A DNA stretch of 64,000 nucleotides, taken from assembly GCA_013396755.1 (NCBI GenBank), contig VWZF01006907.1, positions 777,619 to 841,618 of the forward strand. Direction: 5' to 3'. How positions within the stretch are numbered: the first letter of the stretch is position 1; every line of letters starts with the position of its first letter. The stretch is from Sclerurus mexicanus. Taxonomy: Eukaryota > Chordata > Aves > Passeriformes > Furnariidae. The notes under the pieces are model-generated. The model made no database searches. It saw only the letters and a program-made list of their open reading frames with translations, and had not been told where the DNA came from. The position numbers and the translations under genes were made by a program. Shown piece by piece: positions 25,521 to 38,400 of this stretch.

Positions 25521-28500
25521 CTGTGCAGATGCATGGCGTGTCCAGGAGGGCACTGCAGACTGTTACCTTATACCCCTGCATGGAGAGCAGGAAGAGCTGC
25601 ATTCTTTGTGATTAACCCGGCTTGAACTTTGAAATCTGAGTCCCAAATATTTACAAGAAAATTGCAATTAAGACACAGGTTTGGGGTTTGAAAGGTCCTT
25701 TGGTTCTACACTGTGGGACAAGCTTCCTATGGGACTTGGGGCAAGTCCCTTCACCTCCTGGAACTTCGCTTTCCCATAGTCAGAGTATGAATCTTCCCCA
25801 AATATTTTTCCTTTGCATGTCTTATTTCCACAGCAAATTAGTACTGAAGTTTTAGAAGGGGGGAAAAAAAGAGAGAGCTGAGAAATATCAAAGCCTAAAA
25901 GTCTGAGAGAGTTTTCACTTGTTTCAAAGAAGAACACAGCTGGTCAGAGAAGTAGCAAATGTTTTCAAGTTCAAAAGAAGTATTTTCCTAAATACTGGGG
26001 TAGTGCTTTGTTACTCAGTTCATACAATTACTGCCAGAGAAGGCACCAGTTTCCAGGAATCACAGCTTCTCAGCTGTAAACGTCATATGTGGGGAAAAGA
26101 AGGTCTTATATTCTGAGGGCTTTAACGGAGCTGTTTTCCCCGGGATTGGTTGGCTTATAAAATAATCCCCTTTCCTCACCCCAGAGCAATCACCGGGGTC
26201 TCCAGAGGACAGGGACCATGAGGGGGGTGGTGCCCTGGGTGACTTGATGACCCAAAGGTGCAGTGTGTGCACCCGGAGGCAGGCATGGGGAAAGCCCTGC
26301 CATGGGCACAGAGAGAACAATCCCACCAGCACACCCTGCACACACAAGTCACTGACAGAGCAGGCTACTTATTTTACCCTTGTGAAAGTGTTTTAGCTTA
26401 CGAATAAAATATTGTTTTACCCTCTGCCCTGCTGCTCAGTGTAACTCCAGCTTTAGCTTTCATAGCTATAACAAACTTCCTAAGCAAAGAGCTTTTAACT
26501 TCTGCTTCCAAATCAGGCTGGATAAGGAGCAAGCAAGCTCAATTTGGTGCAGTGGCCAGTTCATTGCCCCTGCCTCTGCTCCCTCTGACTCTTTAGAAAG
26601 AGACAGGACTTAGTGCTTCCTCTTTACAGCTCTCCCTAAACTGAGTGGATATTTCCCCCCTCATTTGCATGGATTCTTAATTGGTTGGAGCCAGAACAAA
26701 GTCTCTGCAATGATTAAAGCTGTGGGGTTTAAGCAGAACTCTTTCCTGGCCGAGGACAAATGCAGCCCTGTTGTGACTGCACCAGGTGTCTCTAACTGTG
26801 TCACCCGTGTAACAAACAGGGCTGAAGAAGCTGCTTTTGCGAGGTGGCAATGGCTGGTCAGACTCCAAGGTGAGGGTGAATCTCCCCATAACTTCTCCAA
26901 AGAGCACAGCCCTGGTGACGAATGGAGCTGGCAGGAGGGGAGGAAAGGAAGGGAGGTGATGGAAACTTCCCAGGCGAGGGTTATTAAAGAGCCTGAGCAG
27001 GCTCTGGTACATCCAAGCACAAGTAAACTTCACTATGTCAGGGCTGAGGGTCCTGTTTTGTCTCATGACAGCACCTTTGAAAACATCTCAAACATTTGTT
27101 TTTCTTTGTGAAGCCTCACATGCCACCACCCAGCACCAACAAATACAAGCTCCTCACTTTTTAAGCACAGCCTTATGAGGAAATATTGTTACAATGAGAA
27201 GCAGCTCAAGCCCAGAGTGAAGATAAAAATGAATAGCAGGCGAGTGAGAGCATGTGCAGAAAGTTGCAAGGAGAAGCAGGACAGGAGCAATTGCAATGGC
27301 TCCCAGGAGTCCCATGGGAAGAATAGGCTTTCAACTACTAAGAAATTCAGGAGCTCTTTTAGGAATAACTTCTTGCAGAATTTGTAAAAGCTGTTTTATG
27401 TCTCTTTAGACTGAGATGGCCATCACAAATGAGCAGGTACACTTTTTTATAAGGTACAGTGAATGCTGTTGCTGCTGTAGCAGCACCTCCAGCAGAAGCT
27501 GCTGCTGTGCCCCAGCAGGGTCTGTCTGGTGGGGCAGAAGCTTTGCAGAGCTTGCATGAAATGTGGGGCCACTAACTGTGACCCTTGGATATACATCTGC
27601 TTTGCATGAGTTGGCCTGACTCCAGAGAACAGGTGTTGAGCATGCTCCAAAGCTCACAGCTATTGAAAGGCATTGCTGCTAGTCATCCCAAACCACTCAC
27701 AGTTTTGCACATCCTGGCCTCAAGTCTTCTCAGGGTTGATTCTAATCTTCTCTAAGTCTTCTCAGGAGACTCTAATGCCAAGGACAGCAAGACTGGCTGA
27801 CAGAAGCAGCTGATGACGACATCACATAGACACAAAGCCATGGATTTCACTGACTTTGAGGCAGAAGATCAAACTGCTGGCAGATTAGGCATTTAGGCAG
27901 TAAATTTTCACCTAATTACTTGTCACTTGAACCCACAGCCATGAATCAGACAAAAGCACACAAATCTTCAGAAAACAGAGCTACTAACTCCCACCAGCAA
28001 AGAGGAGGGATCACCCTGCTAACAATTCCTCAAAGTCAAAATCTTCCTGCTGGGGAACCAGGCAATGCCATCCCCATGTAGGGAAAAAGAGCTTTGCCAT
28101 AGGCCTAAATTAGATGCCAGGTATGTAAACAAGGAAGACAGGGAATGCACCGCACATTTCACATTCTGTCTTCTCAAGACTTATAAGGCTTCCTCCACCG
28201 CTGCATCATGCTGTGGATCTCTCCCAACATCCCTCTAGAAGTGCAGAGAAGGGTGCAGACCTATTGCAGTGATCCTATGAGAGCTGTGTTGAAGAACTCC
28301 TTCCCTGTTCCTCCCCAATGGGCATCCAGGCGACACTCGTAGGTCCAAGATTTCCTTAAGCCCCTGTTTTGCTCCAGCCTGATGCTGAGCTCCTGCTAAG
28401 GCCCTGTGAGCTGCTGCTGGAGTCATGGCCTCAGCCTTTATCTGAGCCACTGGTCGCCAAGACCATGCATCCCTCCCCGGGACTGTCATCAGTATTTATC

Positions 28501-31500
28501 TCCATTTCCATTTGCAAAGAGCAACTGATTTGAAGGAAGCGGACGCTGAGCTCCTGTTACCATCACTTGGACCATCTATCAGCTGTGAGGGTCTCATTCT
28601 CATACCTGCACAGGAACAGGGGGATTGTCCTGTGCCTGGCCACCGACAGGCATTTTTCTAGAAACCTCCCCATGCTCCAGGCCTCTTGTGGTTTCAGACT
28701 TGGCAGCTGGCACAAGCTGGCCCCAACACACATCTTTTCCTAAATATTATGTTTTTCAGGGTGTTGGGTTTAGCTGTTACATTTGGCAGGTTTCCTTCAT
28801 TGCCTTTAGCAGCAATGACTTACTGATAGGAGGAAAAATTTGATTACATTAGTGGATTATTTTGGCTCCCCTACTTTGTCTCCTATACACATACATGCCA
28901 CCCTCTTACTGTCATGTCCAGAAATGGGGCTAAGTAGTAAGGACTGGTGCTCAGGGCAGTGTATATCTGTATCTTCCTCCTTGCAGACCATTTCCAAGAT
29001 GATACTTTCTACTTGTGTTTTGTTCTTTTTTTTTCATAATGTTCACCAACGTCTTAGTAGGATGAGATGTGGGTTAGATCAAAAAGTTCAGATTTTCCTG
29101 ATGGGAGATATGTATGGAGTTTTGTCCTTAACACTACAGGCTGGCATTGCAAAACTCCATTATTTGGCTCTTAAATGGCAAAATAGTAGCTACCAGCTCA
29201 TTAGAGTTCAGATCCTGTGTGCTATCTGTCCCTAAGGACCTTGATGGACAGATGTTCTCTGCCAATTTCTGAAACACTTGATCTTATTTCTATAACTACT
29301 TTTGAATATTTGAGCCACAGAAATACATGGTCAGAAGAAAGAGGAAATGGGAAGCAGAGGGAGATAGGAAGAAAAGAAGAGAGAAGATTCTTCTCCTAAT
29401 GGAGTTCTTTGATCTGTGAATATGGGTTGATACCTCAACAATAGGATTTGAGCTGAAGGTTTACAGGAAAGAAATGTAAAATCCTTCCCCATTCTGAGGA
29501 CAAGATGTGTGAGCGGAAATAAAAACATAAATATTCAGCTGAGAAATAAGATGCTTACCAAGGCCACCCAGTGAGTTGACCTTTATTCTAGACCAACTTT
29601 TTGATCTGTATTTGTGAATGTCTTTTGCCATGGGGTTCTTGGCTCCAAGAGGGACCACGACCTATCCCTGCTATGCCAATGGCAAAGTAAGGCCTCCTGT
29701 ACTTCACGTGCTGAGCTTTGCTGCACTCCCCTCACCAAGCCTCCTCCTGAAACATTCAGGAATATCCTCAGGATGTAATACATAGAACAGGGAATCTCTT
29801 CGACAGGGCTGATTTCTGAACACAGTGAATGGGCTTCATCTCACTCAACACAAACTGCTGGAAGGCAACTGCTGAGCAACTAGTCCTTCATATTTCTATT
29901 GTCACTAAAGCAAATGAAGAGAAATGGAAGAATTAGAATCATTTATGCTGGGTCTTCATGATCTGGGGCCTCTGGGTACATGAAATGAATCCTGCTCTGA
30001 GGAGCTTTGCAAGTTTTGGTCCAGTGTGCCAAGAGCAGGAGTTCACTGCCAGCCCTTCTCTCTTAGTCTGTTCTACAGACCTTGACTTGCCTTTGGGGAG
30101 CTCCCAGTGTAGCCAAAACCAATGTCATGTTCTGGGTTTCGCTCTGAAAATGGGCATCTCTACACAAGGACTAGTTATTCCTAATTCCTGAGGCTTCAAG
30201 GCCAGCTGGTGCAGCTTTACAGGAGCGAGGTGCTGAGTGCCCTCACAAGACCACTGCCTGCTGCGCACTGTGCATGCCCGGCAGTTCAGCTGCAAAGACA
30301 TCGAGCTCCCCAGTGTATGCTGCAGCCGCCTTCCAAACACCATTTGAGGATCCAGGCAAGACAGGAGCACTTCTTGTGCTGCATGCAATATATGCAAGTT
30401 AGAGGATAATTTCTGTCTCCAAGAAATCACAGCCTAAATTAAGACAAGATTGCAGTGAGAGGTGTCATGAGAACTGGCAACAGGGAGAAAGGAGGATGGG
30501 AAACAGGAATCTTGCTACAATGCTTTCTTTCTTTTAGCACGCTGCCCTTTTGTTTTAAAACAAACTTTCCTGTTTTCTGTAATGATTTCCCAGCACATCC
30601 CACTTCACTCCTGTTTATCTCTGTCAGTATCTGGTGCTTATATTGCATCTCTAGGTACATAATTCATCAACTTCACATATGGTTTTAATAAGCTGGTTTT
30701 AAGTTGGTACCTGCACAGAGTGGTTGCAAAGAGCATCTGACTGATTGCATTGCAGAAGGACGCCTGCAACTGAGGTTGTTTTCCCAGATGAACATAGGCA
30801 GGACATATTTGAGACCATTTTTTTCTCCATTCCTTCTCATCACATACATATTTCCAGGACTCAAAGTCTGGACAAGCAGAACATCACAATGTCAACCAAG
30901 GGAAGATGTAAATCTCCTTAAGTAATTTTTAATGAAAAAAAATATTGAGTTACTCTGAGTGCCATAGTTTCTGGGTGGCTGGTTTTAATGTTAGCAACCC
31001 ACACTTAAAGGGAAATTTTACAGTCTTAATATATTCCAGATGCTCTCCTAGTACCAGATGAAAGCTCTGTCATCATTTACTGTTAATATTTTTGTCAGCA
31101 GTAGAATTTTATTGTAATACCCCATCTTCTTTGTAGTCACTATTAGTCATGAGAGAAACTTCCTCTACAAGAAACCCCTGAGTCGCTCCTTGAGCATCCC
31201 ATCCCACTCTATTTAATTAAGAAACATTAAGTGCTTGTTGTGTCCAAGACCTGTCTATACAATACATGTATAAATGATTTTTTACCTGATGAAAACCATT
31301 TGCTCCTAGTAGTTAGACTAAAAAAAAAAATAAAGTTACACTCTACAATAACAATAGCTGGCTTTATAGCAGCTCTCTGGTGAAAGGAAAACAAGAGATT
31401 TGCTTTGAAAATAAACCTCCATGAACTTGGATCAACAACAAGGGACATGCAGGTTTACTGCAAAAACAAGGAACGCTGTTAATCTTTGATCAGATACTAG

Positions 31501-32442
31501 TTTCTCACAAGGAGAACAGTATTTAAATGCAGCAATTTTGGTCCTTTGTAGTAACCAATGGTCTGATTACAGAAGGAAGGGGATTTGGGGGAACAGCAGG
31601 GCAGTTTATCAAAGTATAAGTCTTCTGGATGGAAATCTGAGGACCTTCATTATTAAACGAAGAGCAGCTACAGTAAAAAAAAAAGGCACTATATGATCAA
31701 CTCCACATGAGACTTGGTTAGTATGCAAGTTGGAAGCTGCTCTGCTATTTTTTCCTCACCTCTGTCTCTGAAGATTAACCAGGATTTTGAAAAATCAATT
31801 TTTGTTGCTCCTGCTCTTGCCTCACTACCTTCCTCATAGGGTCTGAGAGGAGCCATGGAGATGTACATTGTCCCAAGGCTGTGGTCAACTCTTGGGCCAA
31901 CAACTCAGCACTAGCAGGAGAGTTCTGCTTTTTGAAAAAAAGAGTCTTGTGCAGTCCGTTGGCACCTCAGAGTGCAATCAAAGCGCTTTTTTTTCAACAT
32001 TTCAGAAGCTTCTCCTGAGTGAATTTCACACAGACTTACATGGGAAGGATAGACCTCAGTAAGTGGACTACCTTATATACATCTTCCTTTAACTTTGGCA
32101 TCACTCCAATCATCTATGCATTGTGTTCACACATGAGTACAAAATCTCCTGCAATGCCTGCACTGAGTGATGACTGATGATGAACAACATGAAACCGGCA
32201 TGGCAGCAATTTCTGAAGCAGCCTCTGCTCTTTTCTGACACTTGTGGTTAAGGTGGTCGTTCGAAAACCTCGTCTCTGGCTACACTGAAATTCCACATCA
32301 GTGTTTACTACTGATTTACAATCCAGCAGACTACTGAGCCATCCTCCAACACCGAATAGATGACACCACCACTGGATATTATGTACTGGCCCATCTTTAA
32401 ACCCTTAATGGCTTGAGTTGCTCTGATATTTTTGAAGCTGCC
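25521..32442. other. Non-coding stretch, no gene recognised
   Basis: No exon, RNA gene or mobile element is recognised. Open frames around 26661-27111 lie on both strands, and the + frame begins with TTG rather than ATG; they look like chance. An imperfect 32-bp tandem duplication lies at 27722-27780. A minus-strand frame of 60 codons at 32114-32296 has a few CpGs and an Arg/Leu-rich start but resembles nothing I know. There is an A run near 31320. Confidence 0.6.
27722..27780. repeat. Imperfect 32-bp tandem duplication
   Basis: A 13-bp core (AAGTCTTCTCAGG) at 27722-27734 recurs at 27754-27766. Each copy is followed by a similar ...CTCTAAT or ...TTCTAAT segment. The copies have diverged by substitutions and a small indel, so the event is not very recent. 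Confidence 0.6.
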
Positions 32443-32467
32443 TTCAACTACCTTCTAGGTAGTTGAA
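32443..32467. other. Perfect 10-bp hairpin with 5-base loop
   Basis: TTCAACTACC at 32443-32452 is the exact reverse complement of GGTAGTTGAA at 32458-32467, separated by TTCTA. The stem does not extend further, so it is too short for a microRNA precursor. It may be a small inverted duplication or a chance fold. Confidence 0.7.
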
Positions 32468-35400
32468 ACCTGTTATGATAATCTTCCTTTTCTTTGTTGC
32501 TTTCTACAAGCCCCATGTCTCTAAGCCATAGACCGATAACCACTGGTATGTGCTTGGCACTGCTGTTGGCACACATTGTGATTTGCACTGTATTAGGGGT
32601 GAGCCAAAAGAAATACCAGACTTTGCTGGATTCAGGTCAACTAACTGGCTGAATGACACATGATCTGATGGTTAGCATCACGTCATAGTACACTCATGGG
32701 CCATTACTCATCACTCCCATACACATTTGTCTTGTGGTCTTAATTTCTTCTTATCCCCTTATCTTTCTGGTTTTGAATTTTATTCTTTCTACCGTGCCGC
32801 CCACCCCAGCTCCACACCCACCACCCTCTGGAACACCCTTGAGCCCTTCATTTCCTACTTGTGTTCCACATATGCTGTCTAGGGTGACTGTGGGTGTCAA
32901 CAAGCAAGTAACTTCTGTAGCTGCTATGGACTTTCCTATTTGGCCGTGGTTGGTAGAACAGTCTGTAATGGTTGGAAATAAGGCACAAATGTGGAACAAT
33001 TCTTTGCTCAATGAGAGAGTCAGAAGTGCTGTATTTTCACTAGAGATAATGCATTTTCTTCTTAAGTATACCTTGCTATTGCCCTTCAATACATCATTCA
33101 GGTCTTATTTAAGATATTACTTATAGACTATTTTAGTCCATGTTGTTTTTTATTCTAATCAATTCATAAAACTCTCTGTATGTAGAGCTCTGGCTCAGTT
33201 TGTTTAAATAAGGAAAACATTATTTCTGTTCCTGCACATGAAAAGAGAAAGGGCACAATAAATTCTAAGCATTTTATGAAATTGGAATATCTGAATGAAA
33301 ATAAAGATCAGACCATCCCCTAGTACAATTCTCCTTAACAACCCAGACAATCTGCTTGGTAATTTTTCCATGAAAGTGGTTGAAATGATTAATGAAATTT
33401 TGCTTGCTGAAATAAAAATCTGAAATCAGGTATTTGAAAATTAATATATACCTGAAATGATGCTGTTTTGCATATGTTCTGTCTTGCCATTATACATTTA
33501 AAGTAAGACTTAAATTAAAAATACAAGAATTTGCTGACTATTTTTGGTTTCTGTTCCTTCTACATGTTGTGTGAAACGCAGGAGTTCACTAACACCTCTT
33601 CAAGAGCCTCTGCTGTAATGCTTACAATAAGCCAAATGACAATTGTTACTACTCTCAGTTATTCACACAAAATGGTTTCTTCACTCATTTTCAGCAAAAA
33701 TTCTATTTTCTATCTTTGAGGCCATGTCTCTTTGAGGCCAGTTCAAGAATGTTACCCCAGCACTCACCATCATGAAAACAATTTACATGAGAGGTAACTT
33801 CAGTAATCAAAAGTGCTTAGACCCAGTCTTGGCCATGCCAGCTCTGTTTCCTCTGCACTGCATGTGTGACTGGCATCACACTCCAGGTGCCTGGTCCGTA
33901 CTGCCAGTTTTAAATTTTGGCTTTGGTGTCTTGGGATAGGTGTGAAAAATATGATGAAAAATGGAGACCCCTATTTTGGTTTTTATATGCTCTGCAAATA
34001 AAACATCTTAAAATGCTATGATTTACTCCCTGTTGAACTTTAACATGGAAAATCCAACTTAATCAGCAGTTGAGCAGCCTGGTGTCACTGTGTGAAGTTA
34101 AGCCACCTCCCCCTTCCCTTCTCATGATCCATGAATGAAATAGAAGGTCTCTGGTGTAAATATCTGGTATCCACCTGCACAGACACTCATGAGCTGATGT
34201 GCCAGCAAGCCATCTCACTGGAGTGGATATCTGCTGAGCACCCACTGAGAGCTTTTCCCTCAGAGCAGACACTGACCTGGGTCTTAGTCCTTTGTGCAGC
34301 CCCCAGGTCTTATGCGACAGGGAAGAAGAGCCTCTTTGGTACCTTCATCCTGCTCCAGCCTAGCCGAGTTGGCACACAAGCTGGAAAGGTGCTGGCTGGA
34401 GGAGAGGAAGGAAGCCCCATGAGCAGAGTGCAACCACATCAGCTTCCTTTTGGAAAGCAGTCTCATCAAAAAGTGTACAGGCTTCCTTTTTCTAGAAGAA
34501 TTTCCTTCTGCAGCTGCTAGAAGCCTAATGAAAAATTTCAGCCCTCTTGGATTCTCTTACTTTACCATTTGGACACTTATGTGCATATTCAAGTCTTCCT
34601 ATAGGTCGGCAAAAGCAATGGATTCAACTAGGATCTTAGGATTCCAGCCAGGAGAGCAGCTGTGAAGGTGCTTCTGTGGAGCAATGGGCTCCCTCTTCAT
34701 GAGTGCAGCTGCCTTTCAGCACCCCAGGGTGGGATCTGTGCCCAGGGCCCGACCTGCCATCCTGCTCATGGAGATGTGAGAAAGTCTGCTGCTTTTGCAG
34801 AAAACTGCAGGTGGTTGCGACAAATGCCAAGGTAATGCGTACTGCTTACAAAGGTCCCTGCCGGAGGAACCAGGGAGAAGGGTCCATGTTGTACTTTTGC
34901 TTCAAAATTATTTTAATTTGTACATATGGAAGAAAAAGACAGAAACTCACTGTTATTTTTAATCCAGCTCAACTTTCAACTGTAAAGAGTGGGCATAACA
35001 CACATTTTGTTTCTGTGCCAACCACAAACAAAAACTGGAGTTCCAACACAAGTGCTGGTGAAATGAATACAATCACCTGAGTTTGTGGCATATAGTACAT
35101 TCTCCCGCCTGAAGTGGAATGCAGCTTTGGAGGGCAGAACCTTATCATAAAACAAGGTATTATTGTCTGTGTTTGAATACAAGCAGATTAATGATGAATC
35201 AACTTTTTATGAATTCCTCTTTTCATCTCTTTTCTATCTCTCACCTGTGTCTTGCTTTTAAGACAGATGGTGGAACTTCCTTTGCAACTTCACTTCCCAC
35301 TGCTCACTTCTCATCTTGCCACTGGGGAGCACTCCCAGGTAGGGCAGCTCATAAATAAATTCTTTCTTACAATTTCTCAGTGACATGTGCAGCCTATAAA

Positions 35401-38400
35401 CAATCCAGCAATGTTGGATAAGGATCGAATTCATGCTTGTGACCCTTAAGCATGAACAGAATACACTGAATAAAGACAGCTGGGTTATAGGTTTTGCTAC
35501 TTTTGTAAAACATGCTTTATATTACAATAAATACATTACATGTGAACTTAGATATGATCCAAAACAAAACCCATGCAGAGCATAAGTAGAAATTACCAGA
35601 CACACAAAAATAAGTCAGCTGCATAAATGGGTAAGTAAATCAATAAGAAACTGTAATTTCAGTTTTAAAATGTGTAATGTAATGAAATTAGATGCATTAC
35701 AGAAGATCCTGCTTCAGTCTTACTCGTTCCAAATTTGTTGTTCTGAAATAGTAGTTTAAAGTTTCCTCTTTTTTTGAAATTAAAGATGAGTGTAATTTGC
35801 AATGTTTCTGCAAACAGCCTATGTAATTCCTCAGGACTTGCATCATTAGGACTGTGTTAAAAAAGCCTGGATACTGCAGAGTAAGGATTTTTTTTTTTTT
35901 TTACAGTATGGAGCCCAATTAAAAGGCAAACATTTCTTACCCCCTGAAGGTCATGGGAACTGTTTCCCGTAGAGGTTTGCCCAGGAGTTTCTAGTTAAAT
36001 GGCAGCCATTTTACTAAAATGTCTGTTTTCTGTCAGGGAAACTTAGCACATCTTTAACTGTCAGAAAAGGCTATACAAGCATGCACTATAGTTGAACACA
36101 AAATCCATATACTTTTGCTAATAACATGCTCTGATTCCTTCAATGAAGACAAGTTTATCAAGCTCTGGAGTTACTATGGTCACCATTAAGGAGCTTTGCA
36201 CTCGACCAGAGTTGAAGACCACAAAGTGTGGCAGGAATAATGTTATCTCTGCCCTCACCTTAGGGTTAAGCTGTGGTACATGCCATTGTGTTTGCTATTA
36301 CTGTCTTATTTTGAATAGTGCTTCTTATGTTAAGAAGATACGGAATATTTTTTCTTATTTGCAAGAACCAGTCAAGCCAAGAACCCAGAGTCAGACCTTG
36401 TGGGGTCCCTTCCCACATCAGTAAAAAGCCACTCCTTCATCCTGGCAAGCCACTCAGCTACTCTCTCCTTCCCACACTGAAACTTATACACTGCATCACC
36501 ACATCTGAGCTCCATCCTGAGCTTCCCACTGGGATTAGCTTCCCACATCCTTGCTCTCTTTTACTCTCTCTTCCAGTATACACAATTATTTGAATTTTCT
36601 AACAACACACACATGTTATTATATATTTAAGAGAAGGTAACATCAAAGAAACAGTTTATACTGAGGGCAGAAGGTGATGAGGTATTTCCTGGGGAAGTTC
36701 ACACTACGGTCTTAGGGCTGCTAGGTACTGTTGTTCTGAGGAGTTAAATTTTTGGTAACCTTAGTAGTCTATGTTAGTTTATGCAATGTGTGATGTTCTT
36801 TATCCAGTGTTTAGTATGCAGTATGAGTTATATAGCTGGGATTTGTGTGGCAACAGTGACAGGAGAGCAGAATACAGATTGTAAATTTATGGTACACAGA
36901 AGTTTCTTAAGTTCTCAGTTGAAAAGACAGTGCTCTGCAGCACAGCACAGACACCCTTTGATGGCCCAAGGCACTTTGCTGAACCCACCTTTGGCAGCTT
37001 TTGCTGTCAGGCCAAAGATCATTTCCCTTTGAGTTTGTACAATAAATCAGTAACACATACGTACCAGTTAAGGTGCTAACACAGTTTATATTTACTTTAT
37101 ATATATATTTAATATTTACTGCTGTTACTGGGTTTGAGAGACAACTATTAAGCTTACAGCTATGAATAGCTGAAACTGGAAGAAGATGTCTTGTGACTGC
37201 TGAGAGGTTCAAGAAGTGGCATAAGAGAAGGCAGGAAAGATGAGAGAGATCCTGGACTTCAGCAGAGGTCTGGAGTGAAGGCCCACCCAGGGAGTCACTT
37301 AGATAGTACAGACTGTCAAGATCCAGGACCTGAGCAGGAGGCACAGGAGAGATGAACAGGCAGAGAAATGGAGGTTAGGCTCAGAGCATGGAAAATACCA
37401 TGCGGAGAAGAGAAAGAGAAACAGGAGTAGGTAGAAGCAAAAGCAGTGCAATACTAAAGGAAAGATCACTCAAGTATCATTCCATAAATGGCCAGATTCC
37501 AGGTACTTCCTTTAATATAGGATGAAGCTATTTGTGAGGAGGGGCATGCAGGGATGTATAGGATGAGGTAGAGTGAGAACATTTTAGCATCACAGCAGGG
37601 GGAGTTTTGTAATCCTGCAAGATATTTCATACAAAAAGGCTATACCAGTAAGAGAGTTGTCCAGTACATATATGCCTCTACCTGGCACAGTTTGAGGGAC
37701 ACACAAGGAAACCATAAAAACAGAATAAGCCCTAGAAGGAGCCTGATGGAGCTGCCTTGTTAGAGAGCAAAACAGAGGAGCCCTAAGAATAACATAGGGA
37801 AAAAAGCAAAAGGAAGCAGAAAGCCAGGAGGATTTGGAGGACACATCCAAACTGGGATTCAGAGAGCTTCTGCCACGTGCCCAAATGACTTGTCACCAGT
37901 ATGTTTAGGATATTTCCATGAAACTTATTTCTTATGAGAGACTAAGGAACTGCTGGCCTGGATCACACTCACAGTCCAGTACCTCCTGTGGAACAGGACA
38001 TCCAGAAGCCATCGGCATGGAAGTAAAAACACTAGGGAAGCTGACATTAGGGAAAAAGTGTTGCAAGGAAAGGTTTCCCCAGGTGCAAGGTGACATTCTG
38101 CCCTATGACCTCCAAGTTTTGATCCTTTCAGTTGTTTAACTCTAGAATATGTGTTCATTATCAGTTTATAAACCAACATTTAATCTTCATATTTGAAAAT
38201 CTCTTAAACAGAGCATTACCACTAATTACTGCACCAAATAAAATTTATTTCAAAGTGTAGAAACTATCAAGTATATGTATTGTTATTTCTTCAGTGTCAG
38301 GAATTACCAGGTTTCTCCTGGTTTCCTGTTTCAAAGTTGCATTGTTCTAGCTGAAAAAGAAGTTATTTCAGGATTAGTTGTAAGAAACATCTGAGATGAT

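Noticed and set aside
26665..27111. 148-codon open frame on the + strand
   Set aside because: It begins at TTG rather than ATG and is overlapped by equally long minus-strand frames. It looks like composition.
32114..32296. 60-codon minus-strand frame with several CpGs
   Set aside because: I considered another RTE or retroviral piece, but no motif could be recognised.
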